A stretch of 64,000 nt of DNA from an uncultured Clostridia bacterium (GTDB lineage Bacteria > Bacillota > Clostridia > UBA1381), in the NCBI GenBank assembly GCA_934476675.1, contig CAKSOE010000001.1:62001-126000 (forward strand), in the 5' to 3' direction. The notes beneath the pieces are model-generated. The model ran no database searches and was not told the origin of the DNA. It saw only the letters and a list, made by a program, of their open reading frames with translations. The stretch's first letter is position 1. Each line of letters starts with the position of its first letter. The translations under genes were made by a program, and so were the position numbers. Positions 25,732-32,797 of the stretch are shown here, one piece after another.

Positions 25732-26942
25732 TTTTCATTACTCCAATCTGCAATAATATAATAAAATTTTTCGAGTTCCTTTCGTGTCATCAATTTCGGA
25801 ACGGGATAAAGCGGATTGGCCTCCGCTTCGGCATTGCGTGCCATTTGTGGAATATCGGATTTTTTTATTCCCGTAAGCTTGTCGGGAATACCTATCCTTT
25901 TGTTTAAATCTCTTACGGCTTTAATAAATTTCTTTGCGCCGATTTCATGACTGTCGCTTTTGGCGGAAACTCCGGCAGCTATTCCGATTTCATGCAGCTT
26001 TTTGTAAGCGCTTTTGCCGTAAGCTTCAAGTACATATGGCATAATTACGGCATTGGCAAGACCGTGCGGCGTTCCGTATGTACCGCCGAGAGAATGTGCA
26101 ACGGCGTGAATATATCCTACGTAAGATTTTGAAAAAGCAATTCCGGCTTTGTAAGCGGCAAGGAGCATATTTTCTCTTGCAATACGGTTATGACCGTCAT
26201 GGTATGCGGTTTCTATGTTTTCAAAAATCAACTTTGCTGCTTCAAGCGCAAGACGGCGCGTTTCTTTGGTGGTTGAACGTCCGATATATGCTTCTGTAGC
26301 ATGAGTAAGGGCGTCAATTCCGGTTGCAGCTGTCAGATGCGGCGGCAGCGAATAGGTGAGGGCAGCGTCCAGAACGGCATATCGAGGAATGAGCGGAAAA
26401 CTCATCAAGGCATATTTATGCTGCTTTTCGCTGTCTGTGATAATTGCCGCAAGCGTAACCTCGCTGCCTGTACCGGCGGTTGTAGGGATGGCAATGAGCG
26501 GCGGCAAAGTGCGCATTACACGCAAAATCCCCTTTAATTGCCCCAAACTCCTTTTGGGATAAACAAGCCTTGCTCCGAGCGCTTTTGCGCAGTCCATTGA
26601 AGAACCGCCGCCGATTGCAATAAGGCTGTCGCAGTTGTTTTGCAGATAAATTTTCAGAGCCTCCTCCACATTATGTACTGTGGGATTTGGCCGGGTCTTG
26701 TCATATATTATGCAAGTGATACCGCATTTTTTTAGAACATCTTCGAGAGGTTTTGTTAAACCGTTTTGTGTAATGCCGCTGTCGGTTACAATAAGCGGTG
26801 ACTTTATTCTTTCCTTGCGGAACACATATTCCAGTTCGGAGCAGAATTTTATAATTTCGGGTTCCCTATATGGGAGAAACGGCAGAGCTATATGAAATGC
26901 CGTCTGAAAAACGCGGCAAAATGCCGATTTGAGAAAAAACAT
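25728..26942 (-). CDS. Iron-containing alcohol dehydrogenase (group III)
   Basis: A 404-aa Fe-ADH. The NAD-binding motif is GGGSSMDCAKALG. The metal-binding region GIDALTHATEAYIG and the stretch HAVAHSLGGTYGTPHGLANAV supply the conserved His ligands. Homologues reduce aldehydes such as butyraldehyde, lactaldehyde or methylglyoxal; the substrate here is unknown. Middle gene of marR-adh-aldh; six bases separate it from marR. An unusual hydrophobic N-terminus (MFFLKSAFCRVFQTAFHIA) precedes the domain. Confidence 0.93.
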   Translation of the reverse strand: MFFLKSAFCRVFQTAFHIALPFLPYREPEIIKFCSELEYVFRKERIKSPLIVTDSGITQNGLTKPLEDVLKKCGITCIIYDKTRPNPTVHNVEEALKIYLQNNCDSLIAIGGGSSMDCAKALGARLVYPKRSLGQLKGILRVMRTLPPLIAIPTTAGTGSEVTLAAIITDSEKQHKYALMSFPLIPRYAVLDAALTYSLPPHLTAATGIDALTHATEAYIGRSTTKETRRLALEAAKLIFENIETAYHDGHNRIARENMLLAAYKAGIAFSKSYVGYIHAVAHSLGGTYGTPHGLANAVIMPYVLEAYGKSAYKKLHEIGIAAGVSAKSDSHEIGAKKFIKAVRDLNKRIGIPDKLTGIKKSDIPQMARNAEAEANPLYPVPKLMTRKELEKFYYIIADWSNEK

Positions 26943-26948
26943 AAATAT

Positions 26949-27395
26949 CTACCTTTCGCAATTTTTTAAAGCTGATTCGAGATTTTCACTGATAATGCCG
27001 AGACTACGGTAAAAAGCGGCGCGATCTTCTTCACTTAGCCCCGTACTGACTTCATCAAGAACGCGGTCTATTTTGTCGGTGATTTTTTTGCCTGTTTCGC
27101 AGCCTTTATCGGTCAGCAAAATGGGTGATTTATAGCGCTTGGCGCTCCGGGTTTCCCGGGTAAGATAGCCGTTGGTTTCGAGATAGTCAAGCGAACGTGA
27201 GATGGTTGCCTTGTCCTCTTCGCAGCGTTCGCATAAATCCGTAGCCGTTAAAGCGCCGGAGGAGTAAAGATAATAAAGGCATGAAATATGCGGGCTGCGC
27301 AGCCCGTATTCTGACATTTCGTAATTTTTTATACTTCGTATGCTGCGGCTTATTCGGTTGATAAGCACAGTAAATACTTCAAATCGTTCCTGCAT
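26949..27395 (-). CDS. MarR-family transcriptional regulator
   Basis: A 148-aa MarR winged-helix protein. The recognition helix region is CERCEEDKATISRSLDYLETNGYLTRE; the wing is ETRSAKRYKSPILLTDKG. First gene of the alcohol/aldehyde dehydrogenase operon. Two matching palindromes overlie its own promoter (27418-27447 and 27461-27478), so it is probably an autorepressor relieved by a ligand related to the dehydrogenase substrate (inference). RBS AAAGGAAT precedes the ATG. Confidence 0.92.
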   Translation of the reverse strand: MQERFEVFTVLINRISRSIRSIKNYEMSEYGLRSPHISCLYYLYSSGALTATDLCERCEEDKATISRSLDYLETNGYLTRETRSAKRYKSPILLTDKGCETGKKITDKIDRVLDEVSTGLSEEDRAAFYRSLGIISENLESALKNCER

Positions 27396-27417
27396 ACTGA
27401 TAAAATTCCTTTCTGAA

Positions 27418-27447
27418 TCATACTTGTTGAAAATTCAACAAGTATGA
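27418..27447. promoter_or_regulatory. MarR operator O1 (perfect palindrome)
   Basis: Arms TCATACTTGTTGAA and TTCAACAAGTATGA flank an AA centre: 14-bp perfect arms. It lies just downstream of the marR -10 box, covering the expected transcription start. Confidence 0.75.
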
Positions 27448-27475
27448 TTATATCACAAAGTTGTTGAAATGTCAA
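27447..27475 (-). promoter_or_regulatory. Sigma-A promoter of the marR-adh-aldh operon
   Basis: On the minus strand, TTGACA (27470-27475) and TATAAT (27447-27452) are separated by exactly 17 bases, a consensus promoter. The -35 lies inside operator O2 and the -10 abuts O1. Confidence 0.85.
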
Positions 27476-27478
27476 CAA
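27461..27478. promoter_or_regulatory. MarR operator O2
   Basis: TTGTTGA-AATG-TCAACAA shares its half-site with O1 and overlaps the -35 box. The centres of O1 and O2 are 37 bases apart. Confidence 0.65.
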
Positions 27479-27547
27479 GAAACAAAAGGAGCTGTAAAAA
27501 TATTTTTTTGGATTCTTTTTAAATGGATAGGGAAAAATGTTTCAGAA

Positions 27548-27646
27548 CGAACAAACTGAACCTGCCGGCGTATGTATATACCGGTCGCATGGGCGAGCAG
27601 CAGGCTGTTGCCTGCAACCAGCCTCATGAGAGGTTCAGTTTGTTTG
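27548..27646. repeat. Long-stem structured element in the marR-cadA gap (unassigned)
   Basis: Terminal arms CGAACAAACTGAACCT (27548-27563) and AGGTTCAGTTTGTTTG (27631-27646) form a 16-bp stem with one G-T pair. Inside are CCGG/CCGG (27565-27568, 27581-27584), a longer stem CATG-GC / GCC-CATG (27588-27594 with 27621-27628), and a hairpin GCAGGC-TGTT-GCCTGC (27600-27615). It could be an RNA with a multibranch fold or a small MITE-like element. No ORF fits and no U-run follows. The rest of the 395-base gap (27396-27790) holds the marR promoter and AT-rich sequence. Confidence 0.5.
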
Positions 27647-27790
27647 TAGCAAAGAGGTATTAAATTGAGAAAAATCGGATAAAATACGATTTTTAACAAA
27701 ATATTAAATTCTATTATTTTTTTTAATTTACTTTATTCCTTATAAATTTGCCTTTTGCGGTCTGGACTTTTTTACATTCCAATATAGGAA

Positions 27791-29794
27791 TTATTTCAAT
27801 GCACGCAGCGAATTTACCACTGCAATCAGCGCAACGCCGACATCGGCGAAAATTGCTGCCCACATTCCGGCAAAACCTAATGCGCCGAGTATCATAATAA
27901 GAACCTTTACGCTTATTGCAAATACTATGTTTTCCTTTACAATACGCATTGTTTTTGAAGAAATTCTCACAGCGTCAAGTATCTTTGAAGGCTCATCACT
28001 CATTAAAACAATATCAGCGGCTTCAACTGCGCTGTCACTTCCAATACCGCCCATTGCAATACCTACGTCCGACATAGCAAGAACCGGAGCGTCGTTAATT
28101 CCGTCGCCGACAAATACTGTGATGCCGGAGGTGCGCCTCATTATCTGTTCCATTCTGTTGACTTTATCCTGGGGAAGAAGCTGGTAATAGGTTTTATCTA
28201 TTCCTAAATGCTCCGAAACCTGCATAGCGCTTTCTTTTGTATCACCGGTAAGCATAACGGTTGAAATACCTTTTGCGGCAAGACCTGATACAGCGCTCAT
28301 ACTGTCTGGCTTTTCCGTATCCGAAATTACTATATAGCCGATATAACTGTTATCGTATGCGGCGTATACAACAGTACCCCCAATGCCGTCGGTATCGGGA
28401 ACATATATATGATTTTCATTCATCAGCTTAATGTTTCCGCAAAGCGCCTGTTTTCCGTCAATTTCGGCAGAAATGCCCATGCCGGCAATCTCACGGTAAT
28501 TGCTTATGCGTGAACGGTCAATACTCTTGCCGTATTTGGCAAGTATCGGCGCTGCTGCGGGGTGGTTTGAATAAGCCTCGGTGTGAGCGGCTACATCAAG
28601 CAGTAAAGCTTCGTTTTCAGCGCTGGTTTTTGTAACCTCAAATACACCGTTTGTAAGCGTTCCGGTTTTGTCAAATACAGCGGTTTTAAGCTTTGACATC
28701 GACTCAAGATACGTACTCCCCTTGATTAATATTCCTTTTTTTGACGCAGCGCCGATTCCGGCGAAAAATCCGAGCGGAACCGATATTACAAGCGCACACG
28801 GGCAGGAAATAACAAGGAAAATCAAAGCGCGATGGAACCACTTTGAAAAGTCTCCTGCCATAACCGGCGGAACAACTGCAAGAAGCACAGCGATTGCAAC
28901 GACAATCGGCGTGTAGTATTTTGCAAAGCGTGTGATAAACTGCTCCGAATGTGATTTTCTGTCACGTGCATTCTCGGTAATTTCAAGAATTTTTGCTACC
29001 GTACTGTTGCTGTAATCCTTTGTGACTTCGATTTCAACAGCCGCACCACTGTTGATAAATCCGCTTAAAACGTTACTGCCGACTTCAACGCTTCTCGGAA
29101 CACTTTCTCCCGTCAGAGCAACAGTGTCCATATATGTTTTTCCGTTTCTGATTATACCGTCAAGAGGTACTTTTTCACCGTTTTTGACGGTTATAATATC
29201 TCCGATATGCACACTTTCCGGAGAAACTCTAACAAGCTCACCGTCTTTGGTTATGTTTGCATAATCGGGGCGTATGTCCATGAGTGCGGTAATCGATTGA
29301 CGGCTCTTGTCAACAGCGGAATGCTGAAGCGCTTCGCCGATCCTGTATAAAAGCATTACCATTGCTGCTTCACTGTATTCTCCCGTAGCGAATGCACCTA
29401 TGCTTGCAATTGACATAAGGAAGTTTTCATCAAGGAAACGTCCGTTTTTTAGTCCTCTGATTGCTTCAAGTATAATATCATATCCGAGCAGCAGATACGA
29501 TACGGCGAATAATATTATCGCAACCGGCATAGGGAGGAGGTGCTCCGCTATTATTGCAGCAACGAGAATTGCAGCGCCGATGGAAATCTGTGCAACGGGG
29601 AGCTTTTCGTCATGCTCACAGCCGCAGCAACAGCCATCGTGGTCATGGTGGCGCTCATGCGCATGGTCGTGTCCGCAACAGTCGTGATCATGGTGGTCAT
29701 GGGTGTGTTCGCAGCAGTCGTGATTGTGGTGATGCTCGTGTTCGTGTTCGCAAGAACAGGCGTCGTTCTTACGGCTGTCAATATCCTTGTTCAT
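27791..29794 (-). CDS. Heavy-metal-transporting P1B-type ATPase with His/Cys-rich N-terminus
   Basis: A 667-aa metal-exporting ATPase, probably Zn/Cd/Pb (ZntA/CadA-like). Instead of a CxxC HMA domain, residues 1-64 contain 18 His and 10 Cys in HDH/CC clusters, followed by membrane helices. Phosphatase motif TGES (228-231), transmembrane CPC (331-333), phosphorylation DKTGT (Asp375), an SNHPAAAPI loop and GDGINDAP are all present. The frame reaches 29812, but GGAGGG before the ATG at 29792-29794 fixes the start. Controlled by an ArsR/SmtB-like operator with no such regulator in the window. Confidence 0.92.
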   Translation of the reverse strand: MNKDIDSRKNDACSCEHEHEHHHNHDCCEHTHDHHDHDCCGHDHAHERHHDHDGCCCGCEHDEKLPVAQISIGAAILVAAIIAEHLLPMPVAIILFAVSYLLLGYDIILEAIRGLKNGRFLDENFLMSIASIGAFATGEYSEAAMVMLLYRIGEALQHSAVDKSRQSITALMDIRPDYANITKDGELVRVSPESVHIGDIITVKNGEKVPLDGIIRNGKTYMDTVALTGESVPRSVEVGSNVLSGFINSGAAVEIEVTKDYSNSTVAKILEITENARDRKSHSEQFITRFAKYYTPIVVAIAVLLAVVPPVMAGDFSKWFHRALIFLVISCPCALVISVPLGFFAGIGAASKKGILIKGSTYLESMSKLKTAVFDKTGTLTNGVFEVTKTSAENEALLLDVAAHTEAYSNHPAAAPILAKYGKSIDRSRISNYREIAGMGISAEIDGKQALCGNIKLMNENHIYVPDTDGIGGTVVYAAYDNSYIGYIVISDTEKPDSMSAVSGLAAKGISTVMLTGDTKESAMQVSEHLGIDKTYYQLLPQDKVNRMEQIMRRTSGITVFVGDGINDAPVLAMSDVGIAMGGIGSDSAVEAADIVLMSDEPSKILDAVRISSKTMRIVKENIVFAISVKVLIMILGALGFAGMWAAIFADVGVALIAVVNSLRALK

Positions 29795-29809
29795 ATAAAA
29801 ACCCTCCAA

Positions 29810-29831
29810 CATATGAATATTTGTTCATATG
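29810..29831. promoter_or_regulatory. ArsR/SmtB-type operator of the metal ATPase gene
   Basis: Palindrome CATATGAA-TATTTG-TTCATATG, 8-bp perfect arms. Its minus-strand reading contains ATATGAACA...TTCATAT, like the 12-2-12 operators of ArsR/SmtB metal sensors. It lies immediately downstream of the -10. Confidence 0.65.
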
Positions 29832-29834
29832 TTC

Positions 29835-29863
29835 ATTATATGCTATAATTATTGATTTGTCAA
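29835..29863 (-). promoter_or_regulatory. Sigma-A promoter of the metal ATPase gene
   Basis: Minus-strand TTGACA (29858-29863), 17-base spacer, TATAAT (29835-29840): full consensus at both boxes. Confidence 0.85.
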
Positions 29864-29956
29864 CCTTTTTTTGAAAAAAATTATTAATATATTATGCGCA
29901 AAAAAAATCCTGTCAATTCATCGGACGCAAAATAGGCATATGAGGTTAATTTCGGA

Positions 29957-29985
29957 TTGACTTTAAAAAAGAAATACTATATAAT
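29957..29985 (+). promoter_or_regulatory. Distal sigma-A promoter (P1) of the AraC-type sensor gene
   Basis: TTGACT (29957-29962), 17-base spacer, TATAAT (29980-29985). It would give a leader of about 270 nt before the ATG at 30266. That leader contains the candidate leader peptide and hairpins listed separately. Confidence 0.75.
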
Positions 29986-30031
29986 ATTAATGATATTTTG
30001 TACTTTTGATTACAAAAAGGAGCAATTTAGT

Positions 30032-30073
30032 TTGAAACAGTGTATGGATTCGATAATCTGCACCGCAGATTAA
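30032..30073 (+). CDS. Candidate 13-residue leader peptide upstream of the sensor gene
   Basis: TTG start nine bases after AAAAAGGAG, encoding MKQCMDSIICTAD and a TAA stop. It lies about 40 bases after the P1 transcription start. A hairpin (30084-30122) begins ten bases after the stop. The strong Shine-Dalgarno is the main support; the peptide is too short for codon statistics. It could be a regulatory leader peptide or chance. Confidence 0.4.
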   Translation: MKQCMDSIICTAD

Positions 30074-30083
30074 AAAAATATGT

Positions 30084-30122
30084 AAGGTTCACACTATTGA
30101 CAGAATGGTCAATGCAGACCTT
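30084..30122 (+). other. Leader hairpin upstream of the sensor gene
   Basis: Nested arms AAGGT/ACCTT (30084-30088, 30118-30122) and ATTGAC/GTCAAT (30096-30101, 30108-30113). No T-run follows, so it is not a simple terminator. Its position just after the leader peptide suggests translation-coupled control. Confidence 0.45.
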
Positions 30123-30190
30123 CTAAAATAAGATCAGCACATCAATATTTTATATCAAATGAAAAAATGAGATAAAAGAAAAAAATGTCT

Positions 30191-30236
30191 ATTGCATACC
30201 GGCGAACTATGAGATATACTATATACGGTAAGCAAT
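30191..30236 (+). promoter_or_regulatory. Proximal promoter (P2) bracketed by an inverted repeat
   Basis: TTGCAT (30192-30197), 17 bases, TATACT (30215-30220). Outside it lie ATTGCATACCG (30191-30201) and CGGTAAGCAAT (30226-30236), complementary at ten of eleven positions and centred 35 bases apart. The half-sites overlap the -35 box and the start region, so a bound dimer could block or loop the promoter. Autoregulation by the AraC-type product is plausible. Confidence 0.55.
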
Positions 30237-30265
30237 ATTAGTTTAAACTGCGGAGGTCATCTTAC

Positions 30266-32527
30266 ATGAAAAACGTGAAATACATATTAAAAAAGCCATA
30301 CAAAAGATTTTTTTTAATGTTTGTTGTTCCGTGTATAATTTCAGTTATGGCGCTGATTGCTTTTTTAATACTCAGTTTTGTATCAAATGAAAACTATTTA
30401 AACAGATATTCACAGATGATGATGCGTAGCTATGCGGCAGAATGTGAGACTAAGATAAATTCCACAATTTCATCAGTAATATTACAGATTACCGACTCCA
30501 TGTTTACGGAGGTTTTGTCGGGCGTTATTCAAAAGGATGACACACAGTATCTTAATGATATTGAAAATATTACCCGAAACTATCCTGAAATAAACAGCTT
30601 TTTTATTTATTCCGAGAGTGAGAATGAGGCGTTTTACAAAGGAAACAGGTATTCGGGAGAGGAATTTTTTAATTCGGTTATATCATACGATTTATATAAT
30701 GAAATGTATTGGAGAGGATTCAGACTGTACGGCACCTCGTCTTACCGTACGCTTTTACCAAATGTAATGGAGCTTAACGGTGATAAAAAAGTAGTAATTC
30801 CCGTTGTTATCAAAAAGACAAACAATAAGGAACTGAAAAATTCATTGGTTATTAATTTTGACATAGCAGAGTTGTTTTCCGCACTGAAAACACCGAAAAT
30901 ATCGCAAAATTCAAAGATATTTATTTTTAACAGGTATAATGAGAAAGTTTTCGGGAATGACTTTAACCCCACAGGATATGACTTTGGAGACGATTTTTAT
31001 AAAAAAATTATAGAACATGACAGTACGTGTTTCAAATATACCGTAGATTCGGGACGGGCAATCATCAATTCATATTCGGAAACAAGCAGTCTGAACGGAT
31101 ATACATATTTTAGCGTAACTCCATATATTGATTTGCTGAAAATGCTCATGCCATGGACAATAATTATAATTGTAATCAGTCTGGGAATTATGTTTATAGC
31201 TATTTGCACTGCGGTTATGAATGCAAGGCGTGCTGTAAAGCCGATAGAAGATGTATTTGATAATATTTTAAGGCGTCAGCCGGGCGAAGATGAAAATCTT
31301 ATGATTACACTTAAAAACATAACAAAAGAGCTGTATTCAAACAATACAAGCCTTTCTACCGTAATACCGATTGCGAGAGTTAAGTTTTTAAATGATTTCT
31401 TAAACGGTGAGAAAAATATAAATATAGGCGACAGCGCGCGCAAGATGTTATACGAATCACTGCCGTTTAAATATGATTACTATGCGGTGGTAGCCGTAGA
31501 AATCTCGTTTACGGTATTTGTGTATGATGCGTTTGATGCAGTGGAGTGCAGTCAGATAACGACCGGTGTTCATGAGCTTATAAACGAATTGTTTTCGGAG
31601 AAGTTTATAACATTTGCTCTACCCGGTGAAAACGGCAGGCTTTCGGTTATTTTAAACAGCAAGACAGATGACGAAGCAAAGATTTCGGACGTTATAGACT
31701 TATTTATAGAAAGCTTTAGGTATGACTGCGAGGCTATAAGAATAAAGGTTGGCAAGAGCAGATTTTATAAAGATACCGAGGGGCTGAAGCGTGCAAACAG
31801 AGAAGCGGTATTTTCGTTAGAAGATATTGATATGTCGGTATTAAGACCGTTTGATGACGACGGTGATACAACCGAGATTGATTTCGATGAAGATACGGAA
31901 AAAACGCTGTTTGATGCGTTAATGGCGTATGATACGGAGAAAGCACGTAAGCTGTTTGAGGAAATTGCGGAAAAAAATTCCGGCATTAAATCAAGACTTA
32001 AAAACCATTTGTACCATAAAGTGCTGAACGTTATAATGAGAATGATGAGCATAAAAAATATTCCGTATAAGAATAATATGTATGAATATGAGATATATGC
32101 AGATATTCTTACGCAGTCGCCGGAGAAAATACACAAACATATTCTGGAAATCTTTGAGTATATAAGCGTATATGCGGAGGAAAACAAAACAGAGGACGGT
32201 TCCGATGAACTGTTTAAAAATATAATGAAATATGTCAATTACAATTATACAAATCCTATGCTGTCGCTTGAAGCGATGTCATCACATTTTGATATTGCAA
32301 AATCAAACATATCCGTAATGTTTAAAAAGAAACTGGGAATAGGTTTTCATGAATATATAAGCGGACTGCGAATAAAGAAAGCCAAGGCGGCGCTGGTCAA
32401 TACAAAGTATAAAATTGAAGATATTTGTGAAATGTGCGGATTTTCGAGTACAAAAACGTTTTTCAGAGTATTTAAAAATGAAGAGGGAATCACCCCGGGA
32501 GAGTATAGAAAAAGAAACAGAAAATAA
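30266..32527 (+). CDS. Membrane-bound AraC-family sensor/regulator of the carbohydrate locus
   Basis: A 753-aa protein with a transmembrane helix (about 15-38), an extracellular sensor region to about 295, a second helix (about 296-318, WTIIIIVISLGIMFIAICTAV), a long cytoplasmic linker and a C-terminal AraC double helix-turn-helix (about 655-753; IEDICEMCGFSSTKTFFRVFKNEEGITPGEYRKR). This one-component architecture senses sugars outside the cell in Clostridia and Paenibacillus. It heads a co-directional locus of sugar transporter, glycoside hydrolases and SLH proteins, which it probably activates. RBS GGAGG seven to nine bases upstream. Confidence 0.9.
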   Translation: MKNVKYILKKPYKRFFLMFVVPCIISVMALIAFLILSFVSNENYLNRYSQMMMRSYAAECETKINSTISSVILQITDSMFTEVLSGVIQKDDTQYLNDIENITRNYPEINSFFIYSESENEAFYKGNRYSGEEFFNSVISYDLYNEMYWRGFRLYGTSSYRTLLPNVMELNGDKKVVIPVVIKKTNNKELKNSLVINFDIAELFSALKTPKISQNSKIFIFNRYNEKVFGNDFNPTGYDFGDDFYKKIIEHDSTCFKYTVDSGRAIINSYSETSSLNGYTYFSVTPYIDLLKMLMPWTIIIIVISLGIMFIAICTAVMNARRAVKPIEDVFDNILRRQPGEDENLMITLKNITKELYSNNTSLSTVIPIARVKFLNDFLNGEKNINIGDSARKMLYESLPFKYDYYAVVAVEISFTVFVYDAFDAVECSQITTGVHELINELFSEKFITFALPGENGRLSVILNSKTDDEAKISDVIDLFIESFRYDCEAIRIKVGKSRFYKDTEGLKRANREAVFSLEDIDMSVLRPFDDDGDTTEIDFDEDTEKTLFDALMAYDTEKARKLFEEIAEKNSGIKSRLKNHLYHKVLNVIMRMMSIKNIPYKNNMYEYEIYADILTQSPEKIHKHILEIFEYISVYAEENKTEDGSDELFKNIMKYVNYNYTNPMLSLEAMSSHFDIAKSNISVMFKKKLGIGFHEYISGLRIKKAKAALVNTKYKIEDICEMCGFSSTKTFFRVFKNEEGITPGEYRKRNRK

Positions 32528-32547
32528 AGCGGCACAAAACAACAAAA

Positions 32548-32573
32548 AAACAGGCGGCAGAGCCTGTTTTTTT
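32548..32573 (+). terminator. Terminator after the sensor gene
   Basis: AACAGGC-GGCAGA-GCCTGTT stem followed by TTTTTTT. It separates regulator expression from the transporter/hydrolase operon. Confidence 0.88.
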
Positions 32574-32797
32574 TGACTCCGAAACCGCATAAAACCGTAC
32601 TTTCTGAAAAAATGAGACGAATTGAAAAAATGTCCCTTTACGGGAAGAGAAGAGTGTGTTATGGTAAATGCGTAATCCGGCAAAATAAACTTATAAGCAG
32701 CGGGGAGGAAGTAAAAAATGCGGTAAAAGAGACAGAAAGCTTTGGCGGAGCTGACATAATGGTTCATAATGCTACTGTAGAACAGGGAGGAAAGAAA

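Noticed and set aside
29600..29780. Tandem repeat or CRISPR-like array (alternating CATG/GTGGTCATG units)
   Set aside because: The repeats are irregular His/Asp codons in frame with the ATPase gene; no spacer structure.
29540..29874. Plus-strand frames of about 100 codons rich in Val/Met or in His/Arg opposite the metal ATPase N-terminus
   Set aside because: They are antisense shadows of the His/Cys/Asp codon repeats of the ATPase; no RBS or family resemblance.
32573..32797. 75-codon N-terminal extension of the sugar-binding lipoprotein
   Set aside because: The extension lacks an RBS and would bury a perfect lipoprotein signal peptide that follows GGGAGG at 32798.
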